From Thermanaeromonas sp. C210 (GTDB taxonomy: Bacteria > Bacillota > DSM-521 > Neomoorellales > Neomoorellaceae), in assembly GCF_013167955.1 (NCBI RefSeq), contig NZ_BLWF01000001.1:62001-126000 (forward strand): 64,000 nt of DNA, written 5' to 3'. A program made the translations under genes and the position numbers. Shown one piece after another: positions 16,863 to 26,800 of the stretch. Position 1 is the stretch's first letter. Every line of letters starts with the position of its first letter. The notes under the pieces are model-generated. The model did no database searches, was not told where the DNA came from, and was given only the letters and a program-made list of their open reading frames with translations.

Positions 16863-17302
16863 CCTTGCAGGTCGTTCCCATCCGTAGAACTTCCCGCGCC
16901 CTGCGCCGCCGACTGCAGGTCCCGGCCGTCGCCGACCTGGGGGTCGGAGGGAAAAGCAATGCCACCCGGCGGCGTCGCTCCCGGCGATCCCGCCTGCCCC
17001 TTCTCCTGCTCCTCCTGGGACTCCTCTACCTAGCCGGGGCCTTCATCCATTTGGAATGGAAGATCTACCAGGTGAACAAGGAGCTGGAGGCCTACCGGCA
17101 GCAGAAGGAGGCCCTCCTGGAGGAGCAAGCCCGCCTGCAGGAAGAGATCCGCCGGCTTAATACCGATGAGTATATCGAGCGGGTGGCCAGGGAAGAACTG
17201 GGACTGATTAAAGAGGGAGAGAAGGTCCTCCTGCCGGCCCAGCCGGGGGAGGATGTACCCTCCTACGTACCTCCTCCCCCGGGGCACCAGTTTAGGGACT
17301 AG
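16859..17302 (+). CDS. divIC: Septum formation initiator DivIC/FtsB
   Basis: A 147-aa bitopic division protein: a basic N-terminal cytoplasmic stretch (TRRRRSRRSR), one transmembrane helix at about residues 43-60 (LPLLLLLLGLLYLAGAF), then a coiled coil (VNKELEAYRQQKEALLEEQA) and the family end motif ERVAREELGLIKEGEKVL. DivIC pairs with FtsL in the divisome. The TTG start overlaps the upstream stop; AGGAGAGGA lies just before. The proline-rich tail is short. Confidence 0.9.
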   Translation: MTLQVVPIRRTSRALRRRLQVPAVADLGVGGKSNATRRRRSRRSRLPLLLLLLGLLYLAGAFIHLEWKIYQVNKELEAYRQQKEALLEEQARLQEEIRRLNTDEYIERVAREELGLIKEGEKVLLPAQPGEDVPSYVPPPPGHQFRD

Positions 17303-17308
17303 CCCGCC

Positions 17309-18316
17309 CTATTGCTGCCTGGCCAGGCCTTCCTGATAGTCATACATCATCTTGGCGACGGTAGCTATATTGGCAAAGCCCCGGTCGGGATCGTCAACCC
17401 CCTGGGACAAGACGGTGACGATGAAGGGGCGGGAGCCGAAAACTACCCCCACGTCCCCGGGGCTACCCCAGATAAAGCCCTCCTTGTGGGCCACGGTAAT
17501 CCCAGCGGGGATCTGCGCCGGTATACCCTCGTTGTAAATGCCGTTGGCCATATCATCCAGCAAGCGCCGGCCATCGGGGCTGGCCTGGGAGAAGTCCAGG
17601 GCGGCCTGGACGTAGGTGGCCATGTCCCGGGCGGTGGACAAATTCTGCCCGTTGGGGAACACCGTCTGCCCGCCCAGCTGGCGCATGAACTGGGCCAGGG
17701 TTTCCTTACCCACAAAGTGGCGGAGCATGTTGTAGGCGATGTTGTCGCTCACGGTGATGGACAAGGTGGTCAAAGTTCTCAGGGTGTACCTGTCCCCGTC
17801 CTTGACACCGAATTGGAGGATGCCGCTGCCCCCCTGATAGTGAAGGTCGCTCTGATAGGTGAGCTTGTCCTGCCAGTCCAGCCTACCCTGATCTACCAGG
17901 TAGTTGATAAAAAGGACCGCCGGGAGCTTCACGGTGCTGGCCGCCGGCAGGGGCAGGTCGGCGTTGATGCCGAAGGACTGGCCGGAAATCAAATCCTTGA
18001 AATAGACCCCGTAGGTTCCCGGCTGGCCCGCCAGGTAATTCTCAATCTGCTCCTTAAGGGGTCCGTAATCGGGGGCCGTGGAAGGGGCTCCATCCGGGAC
18101 GGCCAGGGTCTGGCCGGGGTAAATGAGGTCCCCGGTGAGATTATTGGCGGCCATGATTTCGGACACGGTGGTGCCAAAGCGCCGGGCGATGTGCCACAGG
18201 GAATCCCCCGGCACTACGTGGTAGTAAGTGACGGCCCACGCCGCCACCGGTAGGACCAGCAAAAAGAAGAGGAGAAAGGACGTAAGAAAGAGGCGGAATT
18301 TACCCTTCTTGCGCAT
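17309..18316 (-). CDS. Secreted LysM serine hydrolase, class A beta-lactamase-like
   Basis: A 335-aa exported protein: signal/anchor helix (residues 8-28), one LysM domain (YYHVVPGDSLWHIARRFGTT to YPGQTLAVP, 31-74), then a class A beta-lactamase fold. The active-site motifs are STVK (127-130), SDN (190-192) and KEG (278-280, in place of KTG). Such proteins in Firmicutes may be peptidoglycan-binding hydrolases rather than true resistance enzymes. ATG 18316 has AGGGGGTG upstream. It converges on divIC with a 6-bp gap. Confidence 0.85.
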   Translation of the reverse strand: MRKKGKFRLFLTSFLLFFLLVLPVAAWAVTYYHVVPGDSLWHIARRFGTTVSEIMAANNLTGDLIYPGQTLAVPDGAPSTAPDYGPLKEQIENYLAGQPGTYGVYFKDLISGQSFGINADLPLPAASTVKLPAVLFINYLVDQGRLDWQDKLTYQSDLHYQGGSGILQFGVKDGDRYTLRTLTTLSITVSDNIAYNMLRHFVGKETLAQFMRQLGGQTVFPNGQNLSTARDMATYVQAALDFSQASPDGRRLLDDMANGIYNEGIPAQIPAGITVAHKEGFIWGSPGDVGVVFGSRPFIVTVLSQGVDDPDRGFANIATVAKMMYDYQEGLARQQ

Positions 18317-18398
18317 AAACGCACCCCCTGGACAAGTTGTAAAACACAAGTTACAAAACCCCCGGCCGGCACCGCTGCGGCCCGGCGATGGGGGCCCC

Positions 18399-18436
18399 AG
18401 CTAAATCACCCTCATCAAAACCAGACAATACGTCAG
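18399..18436 (-). repeat. Fragment of a subfamily A MITE end
   Basis: Read on the minus strand this matches the left end of copy A1: CTGACGTAT, then TCTGGTTT, then GAGGGTGATTTAGCT, with small differences. The rest of the element is missing. It sits in the divergent region between the LysM hydrolase and spoIID. Confidence 0.6.
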
Positions 18437-18734
18437 CCGCTAAACTTATTTAAACACGAAATCCGCAGAAGAATTTTTAGAAAAAAGCATATTTCCGCCG
18501 GTAATTTGTGGCCCACTAGGCAGATTTTTGCGAGTTTACCGCCTTTAGCAGCCGGGGTTCTCCTGCCGCCCCGGCCTGCGTATATATGGACTAGGACAAA
18601 CCCTGCCCTTCAACCGGCAGGACCGGAGGGAAGGGGCGAAAGGGCGGAGGCCCCAAAAGCTCCGGAGACAGGGAAGGAGCCCGGAGAAAGGTGGAGAACA
18701 ACGGGTGAGGGGGTTTTAAAGGGGTGAAGGTCCC

Positions 18735-19715
18735 TTGCGCAGGTATTTAGGCCTTTTGCTCATGGCCCTTTTGGTGGCGGTCATCCTTCTACCCGCTTTG
18801 ATTATCAAAGGGGCGAGTATTTGGCGCTCCCCGGTGGAAGTAAAAACCGAGGAGCGGATGGTTCGCCTTTACGACCACGTCCGGGGGGAGATACGCGCCC
18901 TTCCCCTGGAGGAATATGTGGCCGGCGTAGTGGCCGGGGAAATGCCGGCGGACTTCGAACCGGAGGCCCTCAAAGCCCAGGCCGTAGCCGCCCGGACCTA
19001 TACCTTAAAGAAGATGGAGGAGGCGCGGGAAAAACCCAATGAAAAACACCCCAATGCCGATCTCTGCAGCGATCCCACCCACTGCCAGGCCTGGGTGCCC
19101 GAGGAGGCCCTGCGGCAGAGGTACGGGTGGTGGCGCGCTTCGAAATATCAAAAGAAAATCAGGCAGGCTGTGGAGGCAACCCGGGACCTGGTCCTTACTT
19201 ACCAGGGCCAGCTCATAGTTCCCGTTTACCACTCCAACAGCGGGGGCCGCACCGAGAGCGCTGAGGCCGTCTGGGGCTACGACATTCCCTACCTCCAGAG
19301 CGTGCCTTCCCCGTGGGACCGGGAGGCTCCCCGCTTCCGCAACACCGTCACCTGGAGCCTGGCGGAAATAGACCAAAAGTTGGGAGTTAACCTGTCGGCC
19401 GTCCCCACCGCGGCCCTTACCCCGCCCAAGGGACAGGCCATAAAGGTGGAGGAGTACACCCCCACGGGACGCATTAAAACTATAAGGATAGGCAATAAAA
19501 CCTTCAAGGCCACCGACCTGCGGCGGCTCCTGAATCTCACCTCCACCGACTTCACCTGGCAGGTGGATGGGGATCGCCTCACCTTCATCAGCGTGGGCAA
19601 CGGCCACGGCGTGGGTATGAGCCAGTACGGGGCCAACGGCATGGCCAAGGAAGGGCGGAACTTTATGGACATCCTGTACCATTACTACCCGGGAGTGAAG
19701 CTGGAAAAAAGATAA
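18735..19715 (+). CDS. spoIID: Stage II sporulation protein D
   Basis: A 326-aa membrane-anchored lytic transglycosylase needed for engulfment. It has one N-terminal helix (about residues 5-24), then LPLEEYVAGVVAGEMPADFE with the catalytic Glu, ALKAQAVAARTYTLKKM, a Cys pair (LCSDPTHCQAW) and GNGHGVGMSQYGANGMAKEG near the end. TTG start with a GGGGTGAAGG site. It lies upstream of a SpoIIQ-like gene, spoIIID and mbl, the conserved spoIID locus. Confidence 0.95.
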   Translation: MRRYLGLLLMALLVAVILLPALIIKGASIWRSPVEVKTEERMVRLYDHVRGEIRALPLEEYVAGVVAGEMPADFEPEALKAQAVAARTYTLKKMEEAREKPNEKHPNADLCSDPTHCQAWVPEEALRQRYGWWRASKYQKKIRQAVEATRDLVLTYQGQLIVPVYHSNSGGRTESAEAVWGYDIPYLQSVPSPWDREAPRFRNTVTWSLAEIDQKLGVNLSAVPTAALTPPKGQAIKVEEYTPTGRIKTIRIGNKTFKATDLRRLLNLTSTDFTWQVDGDRLTFISVGNGHGVGMSQYGANGMAKEGRNFMDILYHYYPGVKLEKR

Positions 19716-19766
19716 CATGGTATAAAATGCCGGGGAATGGGGCAGAATCTGGCCGAGGTGATACAT

Positions 19767-20495
19767 GTGGCGCAGAAGCTCTGGGAAATACTGCGGAGGA
19801 GCACCGCCCACCTCGGCCGGGTGGGGCGCATCTTGAAGCGCAGAGGACTTTATCTCCTTTTCCTCACCGCCCTCCTGGCGGGCGCCTATTATCTGGTCAC
19901 CAACGACGCCGTTTTCCGGGGAGGGCAGAAGCCCCCCTCCCTCCCCGTGGAAGGGCCGGCGGGGCCGGTGGCCAAACCCCTTCCCCGGGAGCCCCTGAGC
20001 GGCGCGGAGAGCGTGCCGGAGGAGCTCCAAGGGAAGAGTGGTGCTCACCCTGCCGCGGCAACGGAAGAAGATGAGAGCGCTCCCGCGGCCCGGCAGGAGG
20101 AGTTCACCCTCGTGCGGCCGGTGGAGGGGAAGACCCTGACGGCCTTCGGCTTTGCCTGGGCTCCGGCCCTCGGGGACTACCGCTTCCACCGGGGCCTGGA
20201 CCTGGAAGGGAAAGCCGGGCAGGAAGTGCGGGCCGCCGCGGGCGGTACGGTTTCCCTGGTGGAATACAGCGAAGACTGGCGTTACCGCGTGGTGGTGGAT
20301 GCGAGCAACGGCTACCAGGTGGCCTATGCCAACCTGGATTCTATCAAAGTAGCCAAAGGGGCCCGGATTGAGGCCGGCGACGTCCTGGGCACCCTGGGCC
20401 ATCCCGGGCGGCAGGAGGCGAGCACACCGGTGCACCTCCACCTGGAAGTGCTAAAAGATGGCAGGGCTGTAGACCCGGCGCCTTACCTGCAATAA
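19767..20495 (+). CDS. spoIIQ: M23 peptidase, SpoIIQ-like
   Basis: A 242-aa membrane-anchored LytM protein: one helix at about residues 28-45, a Pro/Glu-rich linker, and a C-terminal M23 domain. The zinc motifs are intact (HRGLD and HLHLE). In Bacillus SpoIIQ the first motif is degenerate; clostridial SpoIIQ often keeps it. It would form the forespore side of the SpoIIQ-SpoIIIAH channel. GTG 19767 has GAGGTG 6 nt before; an in-frame ATG at 19737 is possible. Context (spoIID, spoIIID) supports the call. Confidence 0.85.
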   Translation: MAQKLWEILRRSTAHLGRVGRILKRRGLYLLFLTALLAGAYYLVTNDAVFRGGQKPPSLPVEGPAGPVAKPLPREPLSGAESVPEELQGKSGAHPAAATEEDESAPAARQEEFTLVRPVEGKTLTAFGFAWAPALGDYRFHRGLDLEGKAGQEVRAAAGGTVSLVEYSEDWRYRVVVDASNGYQVAYANLDSIKVAKGARIEAGDVLGTLGHPGRQEASTPVHLHLEVLKDGRAVDPAPYLQ

Positions 20496-20560
20496 CCTGG
20501 TCTTTTTTGGGCCGCCTCCCAATAAAATTATAGCGGAGTTGGGATAAGGGAGGCTGTCCC

Positions 20561-20833
20561 ATGCAGGACCACATCCGCGAGCGGGTGCTGAAAATAGCCG
20601 CCTACCTCGTGCAGCACAATTGTACTGTACGGCAGGCGGCTAATGTTTTTGCGGTGAGCAAGAGCACCGTACATAAAGACGTAACCGAGCGCCTGCCGCG
20701 GCTGAACAAACAACTGGCCGGGGAAGTCCGCCGGGTGCTGGACCAGAACAAGGCCGAGCGGCACCTCCGGGGGGGAGAGGCCACGCGAAAAAAGTACAAA
20801 GAAAAGAGGATTTCTCCTGTGCTTGCAGAATAA
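20561..20833 (+). CDS. spoIIID: Sporulation transcriptional regulator SpoIIID
   Basis: A 90-aa mother-cell regulator with a helix-turn-helix: RVLKIAAYLVQHNCTVRQAA and FAVSKSTVHKDVTERLPRLN, followed by a basic C-terminal helix. SpoIIID binds DNA as a monomer and switches sigma-E genes. Length and sequence are typical. ATG start after a GGGAGG site. Confidence 0.96.
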   Translation: MQDHIRERVLKIAAYLVQHNCTVRQAANVFAVSKSTVHKDVTERLPRLNKQLAGEVRRVLDQNKAERHLRGGEATRKKYKEKRISPVLAE

Positions 20834-20903
20834 TACACTTGAGGACTTACGACCATAATTTGCCTTCGGAGGGAAAAAAGCGGAGGGGGAGTAGATACTA
20901 GCC

Positions 20904-21941
20904 ATGCTCGGCCTGAGCCAGGACTTGGGAATCGACCTGGGTACGGCCACCGTCCAGGTGTACGTGAAGGGACGGGGCATAGTTTTGAGCGAACCCTCCG
21001 TGGTGGCCTTGGAGCGGGAGAGCGGCCGCATTATCGCCGTGGGAGAAGAGGCGCGGCGCATGCTGGGGCGCACCCCGGGCAACATCATTGCCCTGCGGCC
21101 GTTAAAGGACGGGGTCATCGCGGATTACGACTATACGGAGCGCATGCTCCGCTATTTTATTGCCAAGGCCTGCGGCGGCCAGAAGAGCTGGATCAAGCCG
21201 CGGGTCATGGTCTGCATTCCCTCGGGCGTCACCGGGGTGGAGGAGAGGGCGGTGCGCCAGGCTGCCATGCAGTCCGGGGCCAAGGAGGCCCACCTCATAG
21301 AGGAGCCCGTGGCGGCGGCCCTGGGAGCCGGGCTGGAAATTGCGGAGCCCAGCGGCTCCATGGTGGTGGACATCGGCGGGGGCACCACGGACGTAGCGGT
21401 ACTATCCCTGGGGGGAATTGTTTGCAGCCAGTCCCTCAGGGTGGCCGGGGATAAGTTCGATGAAGCCATCGTACGCTACCTCCGGCGGGAAAAGAACCTC
21501 ATGATAGGCGAAAGGAGCGCCGAAGAGCTTAAAATACATATAGGCACGGCCTACCTCCCCGCCAAGACCGAGGGCCGGGAAATGGACATCCGCGGCCGCG
21601 ACCTCGTCACCGGCCTGCCCAGGACGGTCACCGTCACCTGCGAAGAAGTTTTCGAGGCCATCCAGGAGCCCTTGTGGCAGGTGGTGGGCGCCGTAAAGGA
21701 AGTTCTGGAGCGCACGCCGCCCGAGCTGGCCGCCGACCTGCTGGACAAGGGCATCGTCCTGACCGGAGGGGGCAGCCTCCTCCACGGTTTGGACAGGCTC
21801 CTGAGCGAAGAGACGGGGTTGCCCGTCTATGTGGCCGAGGACCCCGTTTTCTGCGTGGCCCGGGGCACGGGCAAGGCCCTCACTATGCTGGACGCCCTCA
21901 AGGGCAACGCTTCTCGCCATGCCTTCCCTTCGACCCGGTAG
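20904..21941 (+). CDS. mbl: MreB/Mbl-family cell-shape actin
   Basis: A 345-aa actin-like protein that guides cell-wall synthesis: QDLGIDLGTATVQVYVKGRG (phosphate-1), VDIGGGTTDVAVLSLGG (phosphate-2) and GIVLTGGGSLLHGLD (adenosine). The location just after spoIIID is the usual one for Mbl rather than MreB, which is normally with mreCD. ATG is preceded by GGAGGGGGAG 10 nt upstream. Confidence 0.93.
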   Translation: MLGLSQDLGIDLGTATVQVYVKGRGIVLSEPSVVALERESGRIIAVGEEARRMLGRTPGNIIALRPLKDGVIADYDYTERMLRYFIAKACGGQKSWIKPRVMVCIPSGVTGVEERAVRQAAMQSGAKEAHLIEEPVAAALGAGLEIAEPSGSMVVDIGGGTTDVAVLSLGGIVCSQSLRVAGDKFDEAIVRYLRREKNLMIGERSAEELKIHIGTAYLPAKTEGREMDIRGRDLVTGLPRTVTVTCEEVFEAIQEPLWQVVGAVKEVLERTPPELAADLLDKGIVLTGGGSLLHGLDRLLSEETGLPVYVAEDPVFCVARGTGKALTMLDALKGNASRHAFPSTR

Positions 21942-22252
21942 GCCTCGCCCCTCCAGCCCGTCGGCCGGGGGTAGAGCTTGTCGGGGGGATTTTTTCGGGA
22001 AGGCCCGGCGGGCCGGGCTTTCGCGGCCCGCGTCGCACATCCCGCCGTTCCCGGCCGGGACGCTTGTGGGTGGTCCGGGCCGTCGTGTTTCCCGGCTCCG
22101 GGTCGGCCTCCCCCTTCCGCTGCGCGAAGTTTTGGCCGCCCTCACGTCCGGCGGTTCCCCTGGCGGCCGGGGCAGGCCTGGCCCCGGGCAGGGGACACAT
22201 CGCGGGCGCCTGCACTGAGGTATCCCGGCGCGGGATACTCGGGGCGACTGCC
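21942..22252. other. GC-rich intergenic region after mbl
   Basis: No convincing gene. A GC-rich inverted repeat (GCCCGGC/GCCGGGC at 22003-22018) followed by TTT could be a weak terminator. A short palindrome, GTATCCCG/CGGGATAC, lies at 22220-22237 and recalls the MITE termini. Confidence 0.4.
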
Positions 22253-22518
22253 CTGAGTTATCCCCACTTTTTGGGGTAGAGGCCTGCCTTGGCTGGAAAG
22301 CGGGCGAACAAGCCTTCGCGGCTGCCAAACTTCACGAAGTCGAAAGCGGAGGCGGATCCGAGGCCATGGACGGCCGAGGCCGGGAATTGAGACAGGATGT
22401 CGAATTTGCTGGGAAGTCCGCCTTAAGCTTTTAGGCTGAGTGCTAGTTTGGCCCGCGAGGGAGGCCTTTGCGAGCGAAAGCCAAGCAGACCTAGGCTCAA
22501 AAGTGGGGATGCGCCAGG
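22253..22518 (+). mobile_element. Non-coding MITE-like element, subfamily B, copy B1
   Basis: A 266-bp element starting CTGAGTTATCCCCACTTTT and ending AAAAGTGGGGATGCGCCAGG, so the ends form a 12-bp inverted repeat; further pairing (CCTTGGCT/AGCCAAGC) continues inward. Flanking octamers are CGACTGCC and CGGCTGCC (7 of 8). Conserved core blocks shared with B2 and B3 include GGAGGCGGAYCCGAGGCC and TGTCGAATTTGC. No transposase is encoded. Confidence 0.85.
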
Positions 22519-22529
22519 CGGCTGCCTCA

Positions 22530-22558
22530 TTGACAGGCCTTATCCCGTGGAGGATAAT
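22530..22558 (+). promoter_or_regulatory. Sigma-A promoter of the RND efflux operon
   Basis: TTGACA and GATAAT with a 17-bp spacer. The -35 box begins 12 bp after MITE copy B1. Confidence 0.8.
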
Positions 22559-22566
22559 ATTTTTGT

Positions 22567-22604
22567 GCCCCTACCGACCGACCGGTCGGTCGGTCGGTAG
22601 GGGC
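22567..22604. promoter_or_regulatory. TetR-type operator palindrome
   Basis: A perfect inverted repeat with 17-bp arms (GCCCCTACCGACCGACC) and a 4-bp centre GGTC. It starts 8 bp after the -10 box, so it covers the transcription start of the efflux operon. The ACCGACCGGTCGGT core resembles known TetR-family operators. The tetR gene at the end of the operon is the likely source of the repressor. Confidence 0.75.
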
Positions 22605-22645
22605 CTTCAGCCGAGAGACGGGGGAAGCACGAGGGGGAAAGGGAA

Positions 22646-23872
22646 ATGACATGGGGACGCAACACCCTCCGGCACATCGCCTACATAAATCTCCTGGTGT
22701 TCCTGGCGGCCTTTCTTCTCGCGGGTTGCGGCCGGGGGTCCGTGCCCGAAGCCCAGGAGGCCAGGGTGGCCGTGGCTTTGGGGCGGGCCGAGCGAGGGGA
22801 GGTCGTCAAAGAAGCCAGCACCACCGGAACCATCCAGGGAGCGGAAGAGATAAACGTGGTGGCCCTGGCGACGGGCCGCATAGCGGACGTCTACGTCCAG
22901 GTGGGGGACAGGGTCCGCAAGGGCGACCTCATCGCCGAGCTGGAGAACGACGACATAAGGGCCAGGTTGGACCAGGCCCGGGCCGGTCTGGAGCAGGTTC
23001 GGGCGGCCCGGGAGCAGCTCCAAGCGGCCCGGGAGCAGGCCCAGGCCGGTCTGCGGCAGGCGGAGGCCAACGCGGCCACCGCCGAGGCTAATCTGGAGAG
23101 GATGAAGTCCCTCTTCGAGGCCGGGGCCGTATCCCAGCAGCAGCTGGAGCAGGCCCAGACGGCCTGGGAGGTCAGCCAGGCCCAGGTAGAAGCCGCCCGG
23201 GCCAGCCTCAAATCCGTCGAAGCCCAGCTGGCGGGGACTGAGGCCCAGGCGGCCAGCGCCGAGGCCGGGGTTCGCCAGGCGGAAGTGGCCCTGGAGAACA
23301 CTTACGTAAGGGCTCCCCGGGACGGCGTAATATCCGCCCGCCTCCTGGAGCCGGGGGAAATAGCCCAGGGCCCCATTGTGGTCCTGGTGGCCGACGAGCG
23401 GCTGGAAGTCGCCTTCCAGGTGACCGAGCAGGACATCGTATATCTGAAGCAGGGGCAAGAGATCAGAGTTGAGGTCCCGGCCGCCGGGGCGGAGGTCAAG
23501 GGGACCATAACCAGCGTAAGCCCCGCCGCCGACCAGCGTACGAGGACTTATGCGGTTAAGGCCGCCCTGCAGACCGAAAAGGAGGGGATTAAGCCCGGCA
23601 TGACGGCCACCGTGTATTATCCCACCCTCCGGGCCGAAAACGTTGTGGTGGTGCCCAAGAATGCCGTCATCAACCGGGACGGCCAGGACATAGTTTACAC
23701 CGTGGAAGACGGGCGGGCGGTGGGGCGCCCCGTTAAAACAGGGGTGGCCGACGGCAGCCGGGTGGAGATAAAAGAGGGTCTTTCCGAGGGCGAGGCCATT
23801 GTAGTCAAGGGTCAGGATTTCTTAAGTGAAGGGCAACCGGTAGAAGTGGTAGACGAGGGGGCCCAGGGATGA
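22646..23872 (+). CDS. RND efflux periplasmic-adaptor (membrane fusion) lipoprotein
   Basis: A 408-aa HlyD/AcrA-type adaptor. The signal peptide ends in a lipobox (LLAGC), so it is a lipoprotein. A biotinyl-lipoyl half (GRIADVYVQVGDRVRKGDLI) precedes an Ala/Gln-rich coiled-coil hairpin (about residues 95-220), then the second lipoyl half (VRAPRDGVISARLLEPGEI) and beta-barrel domain. It overlaps the RND gene by 4 bp. In single-membrane bacteria such adaptors act with SwrC-type pumps. Confidence 0.93.
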   Translation: MTWGRNTLRHIAYINLLVFLAAFLLAGCGRGSVPEAQEARVAVALGRAERGEVVKEASTTGTIQGAEEINVVALATGRIADVYVQVGDRVRKGDLIAELENDDIRARLDQARAGLEQVRAAREQLQAAREQAQAGLRQAEANAATAEANLERMKSLFEAGAVSQQQLEQAQTAWEVSQAQVEAARASLKSVEAQLAGTEAQAASAEAGVRQAEVALENTYVRAPRDGVISARLLEPGEIAQGPIVVLVADERLEVAFQVTEQDIVYLKQGQEIRVEVPAAGAEVKGTITSVSPAADQRTRTYAVKAALQTEKEGIKPGMTATVYYPTLRAENVVVVPKNAVINRDGQDIVYTVEDGRAVGRPVKTGVADGSRVEIKEGLSEGEAIVVKGQDFLSEGQPVEVVDEGAQG

Positions 23873-26800
23873 ACTGGATCCGCTTTGCCGTTAAACGCCC
23901 CGTAGCCGTAGCCATGGCCGTTCTGGTGGCCTTGCTCTTGGGCGTGGTCGCCTTGACTCGCCTGCCCATTGATCTTTTGCCCGAAATGAACCTGCCCTAC
24001 GCCGCGGTGATAACGAGCTATGCTGGCGCCGGCCCCGAGGAAGTAGAAAAGACCATCTCTAAACCCCTCGAGGACGTCCTGGGCACGGTGCAGGGCGTAA
24101 AGAATATCCGGTCCATGAGCATGCTGGGGACCTCCATCCTGGTGCTGGAGTTCGAGTGGGGGACCAACATGGACATGGCCACCCTGGACATGAGGGAAAA
24201 GATCGACCTGATCCAGGGCTTGCTGCCCGACGGGGCGGATAAGCCCACGGTCTTTAAAATGGATCCCAATATGATGCCGGTCATGACCCTGGCCGTCCGG
24301 GGCGAAACCGATGAACAAAGCCTCAAGGATCTGGCCGAAAACGTAATCAAGAGGCGCCTGGAACGGCTGGAGGGAGTGGCGGCCGTGGACATAACCGGGG
24401 GGCTGACCCGGGAGATCCAGGTCCTGGTTTTCCCCGAACGCCTCCAGGCCTTCGGGCTGTCCCTCACCCAGATCCTTCAGGCCCTCCAGATGGAAAATAC
24501 CACCTTTGCGGCCGGCAAAGTGGAAGATGCGGGCAAGGAAGTGCTGGTCCGGGTAACGGGAGAATTTGAGGACCTGGACCAGATCCGCCAGGTAACCCTC
24601 ACCACCCCCACCGGTGCCACGGTGCGCCTCGGGGATGTGGCCGAAGTACGGGACGGTCAGGCCGAGCGCAGCGGCGTGGCCCTGCTGGACGGCCGGCCCT
24701 CGGTGGGCATTTCCATCCAAAAACAGACCTCCGGCAACACCGTGGCCATTTCCCGGGCGGTTAAAAAGGCCCTCCAGGAGATGTCCTCCGAGCTGCCCCG
24801 GGGCGTGGTCGTGGAGCCGGTAATAGATACCGCCAAATACATCGAGTCCGCCATCAACGCCATTTACCGGGATATGTTCGTGGGAAGCCTCCTGGCCATG
24901 GCGTTGATCCTGCTTTTCCTGCGCAATATCCGGTCCACCCTAGTGATAGGCTTGACCATACCCGTGTCGGTAATCACCACCTTCGTGCTCCTTTACTTCG
25001 ACCGCTTAACCCTCAACATCATCACCCTGGGCGGCCTGTCCCTGGGCATCGGCCGGATAGTAGACGACGCCATAGTAGTCTTTGACAACATCTACCGCCA
25101 CCGCCAGCTGGGCGAGGACCCCGAAACCGCGGCCATAAACGGCAGCCTCGAGGTCGCCAACGCCGTAGTGGCCGCCACCCTGACCACGGTGGCCGTTTTC
25201 CTGCCGGTGGCCTTCATCGAGGGGCTGGCGTCCCAGCTCTTCACCCCCATGGCCCTAGTGGTGGCCTTTTCCCTCCTGGCCTCCCTGGTGGTGGCCCTGA
25301 CGGTGACTCCCATGCTGGCCGCCCGCATTTTGGCCGGCCCCCTGCCCCGGGAAGAGGAGACGGCCCGGGACTGGCGCCACGCCATCCTTTCCGGCGCCTG
25401 GCTGGTGCGCCTGAGCAACTTCTACCGCCGCGTCCTGGTCTGGAGCCTGGGCCACCGCAAGGCCGTCCTCCTGTTGACGGCCGCCATCTTCCTGGCCGGC
25501 GTGGCCCTCATCCCCGCGGTGGGGGTTGAGTTCCTTCCCCCGGCGGATGAAGGCTCCATCAGCATAACCGTAGAACTTCCCAAAGGGACCCTCTTATCGG
25601 AAACCCAGAAAGTGGCGGACCGGGTGGTGGCCCTGGTCAGGGAAGAGCCGGAAGTAAAGAGCATCTACCAGGTGGTGGGCGGTTCCGGGGGCCAGGTGCA
25701 ATTGCTTGCCGGCGAGACGCCGGAGATGGCCAGCATAAACGTGACCCTGGTGGACCTCGAAGAGCGCCGCCGGAGTTCCGAAGAGGTGGCCGCCGCCATC
25801 CGGGAGAAGGTCCAGAAAATTCCCGGCGCCAAGATTACGGTGACCGCCGTCTCCGCCCTAATGAGCGCCGGCGGTATGAGCCAGGCGCCCGTGCAGGTGG
25901 ACATCCACGGCGAGGACCTCGACACCTTGAAAGCCCTGTCGGAGGAGGTCCGCCGGGCGGTGGCCGCAGTGCCCGGTACTACCGCCGTGGAAAGCTCCTT
26001 CACCCGCGGGCGTCCACAAGTGGAAGTAGTGGTGGATCGCGAGAAGGCCGCCTTGTTTAACCTGAACGCCGCCCAAGTCGGCAACACCGTGGCCACGGCC
26101 GTGGGCGGCAAGGTGGCCACCCGTTACCGGGTGGGCGGAGACGAGTACGACGTCCGGGTCCAGCTCCCGGCCGCGTCCCGGCAGGACCTGGCGGATCTCG
26201 AGAACCTCTTAATCCCCACCCCCTCGGGGGCCCAGGTGCCCTTAAAAGAGGTGGCCGAGTTCCGCATGAGCACCACTCCCACCACCATAAACCGGTACAA
26301 CCAGGACCGGGTGGCCAGCGTAACGGCCAATATAACCGGCCGTCCCCTGGGGGACGTCATGAGGGACGTGGCGGCCCGGATGGAGCAGATCAACCTGCCG
26401 CCGGGCTACGAGATAGAGTATACGGGCCAGAACCAGATGCTCCTGGAAACCTTCGGCCAGCTGGGCGTGGCCCTGCTCATGGCCGTGATCCTGGTGTACA
26501 TGATCATGGCCGCCCAGTTCGAGTCCCTCTTTGACCCCTTTATAATTATGTTCTCCATCCCCGTCTCCCTGACGGGGGTGGTCCTGGCCCTGTTGCTTAC
26601 CGGCCGCACCTTCAGCGTCACCGCTTTCCTCGGCGTGATCATGTTGGCCGGCATAGTCCTGTCCAACGCCATAGTGCTGGTGGACTACATCAAACTCCTG
26701 CGCAGGCAGGGAATGCCCAGGGAGGAAGCCGTTCTCACCGCCGGGGCCACGCGCCTGCGGCCCATTCTTCTCACCGCCTTCACCACCATCCTGGCCATGC

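Noticed and set aside
22003-22018. GCCCGGC/GCCGGGC as the mbl terminator
   Set aside because: The loop would be only 2 nt and the T-run has three T; too weak to list as a feature of its own.
22212-22241. Short CTGAGGTATCCC...GGGATACTCGG palindrome as a collapsed mobile element
   Set aside because: The right end does not match the family terminus and there is no core sequence or duplication. It may be chance.
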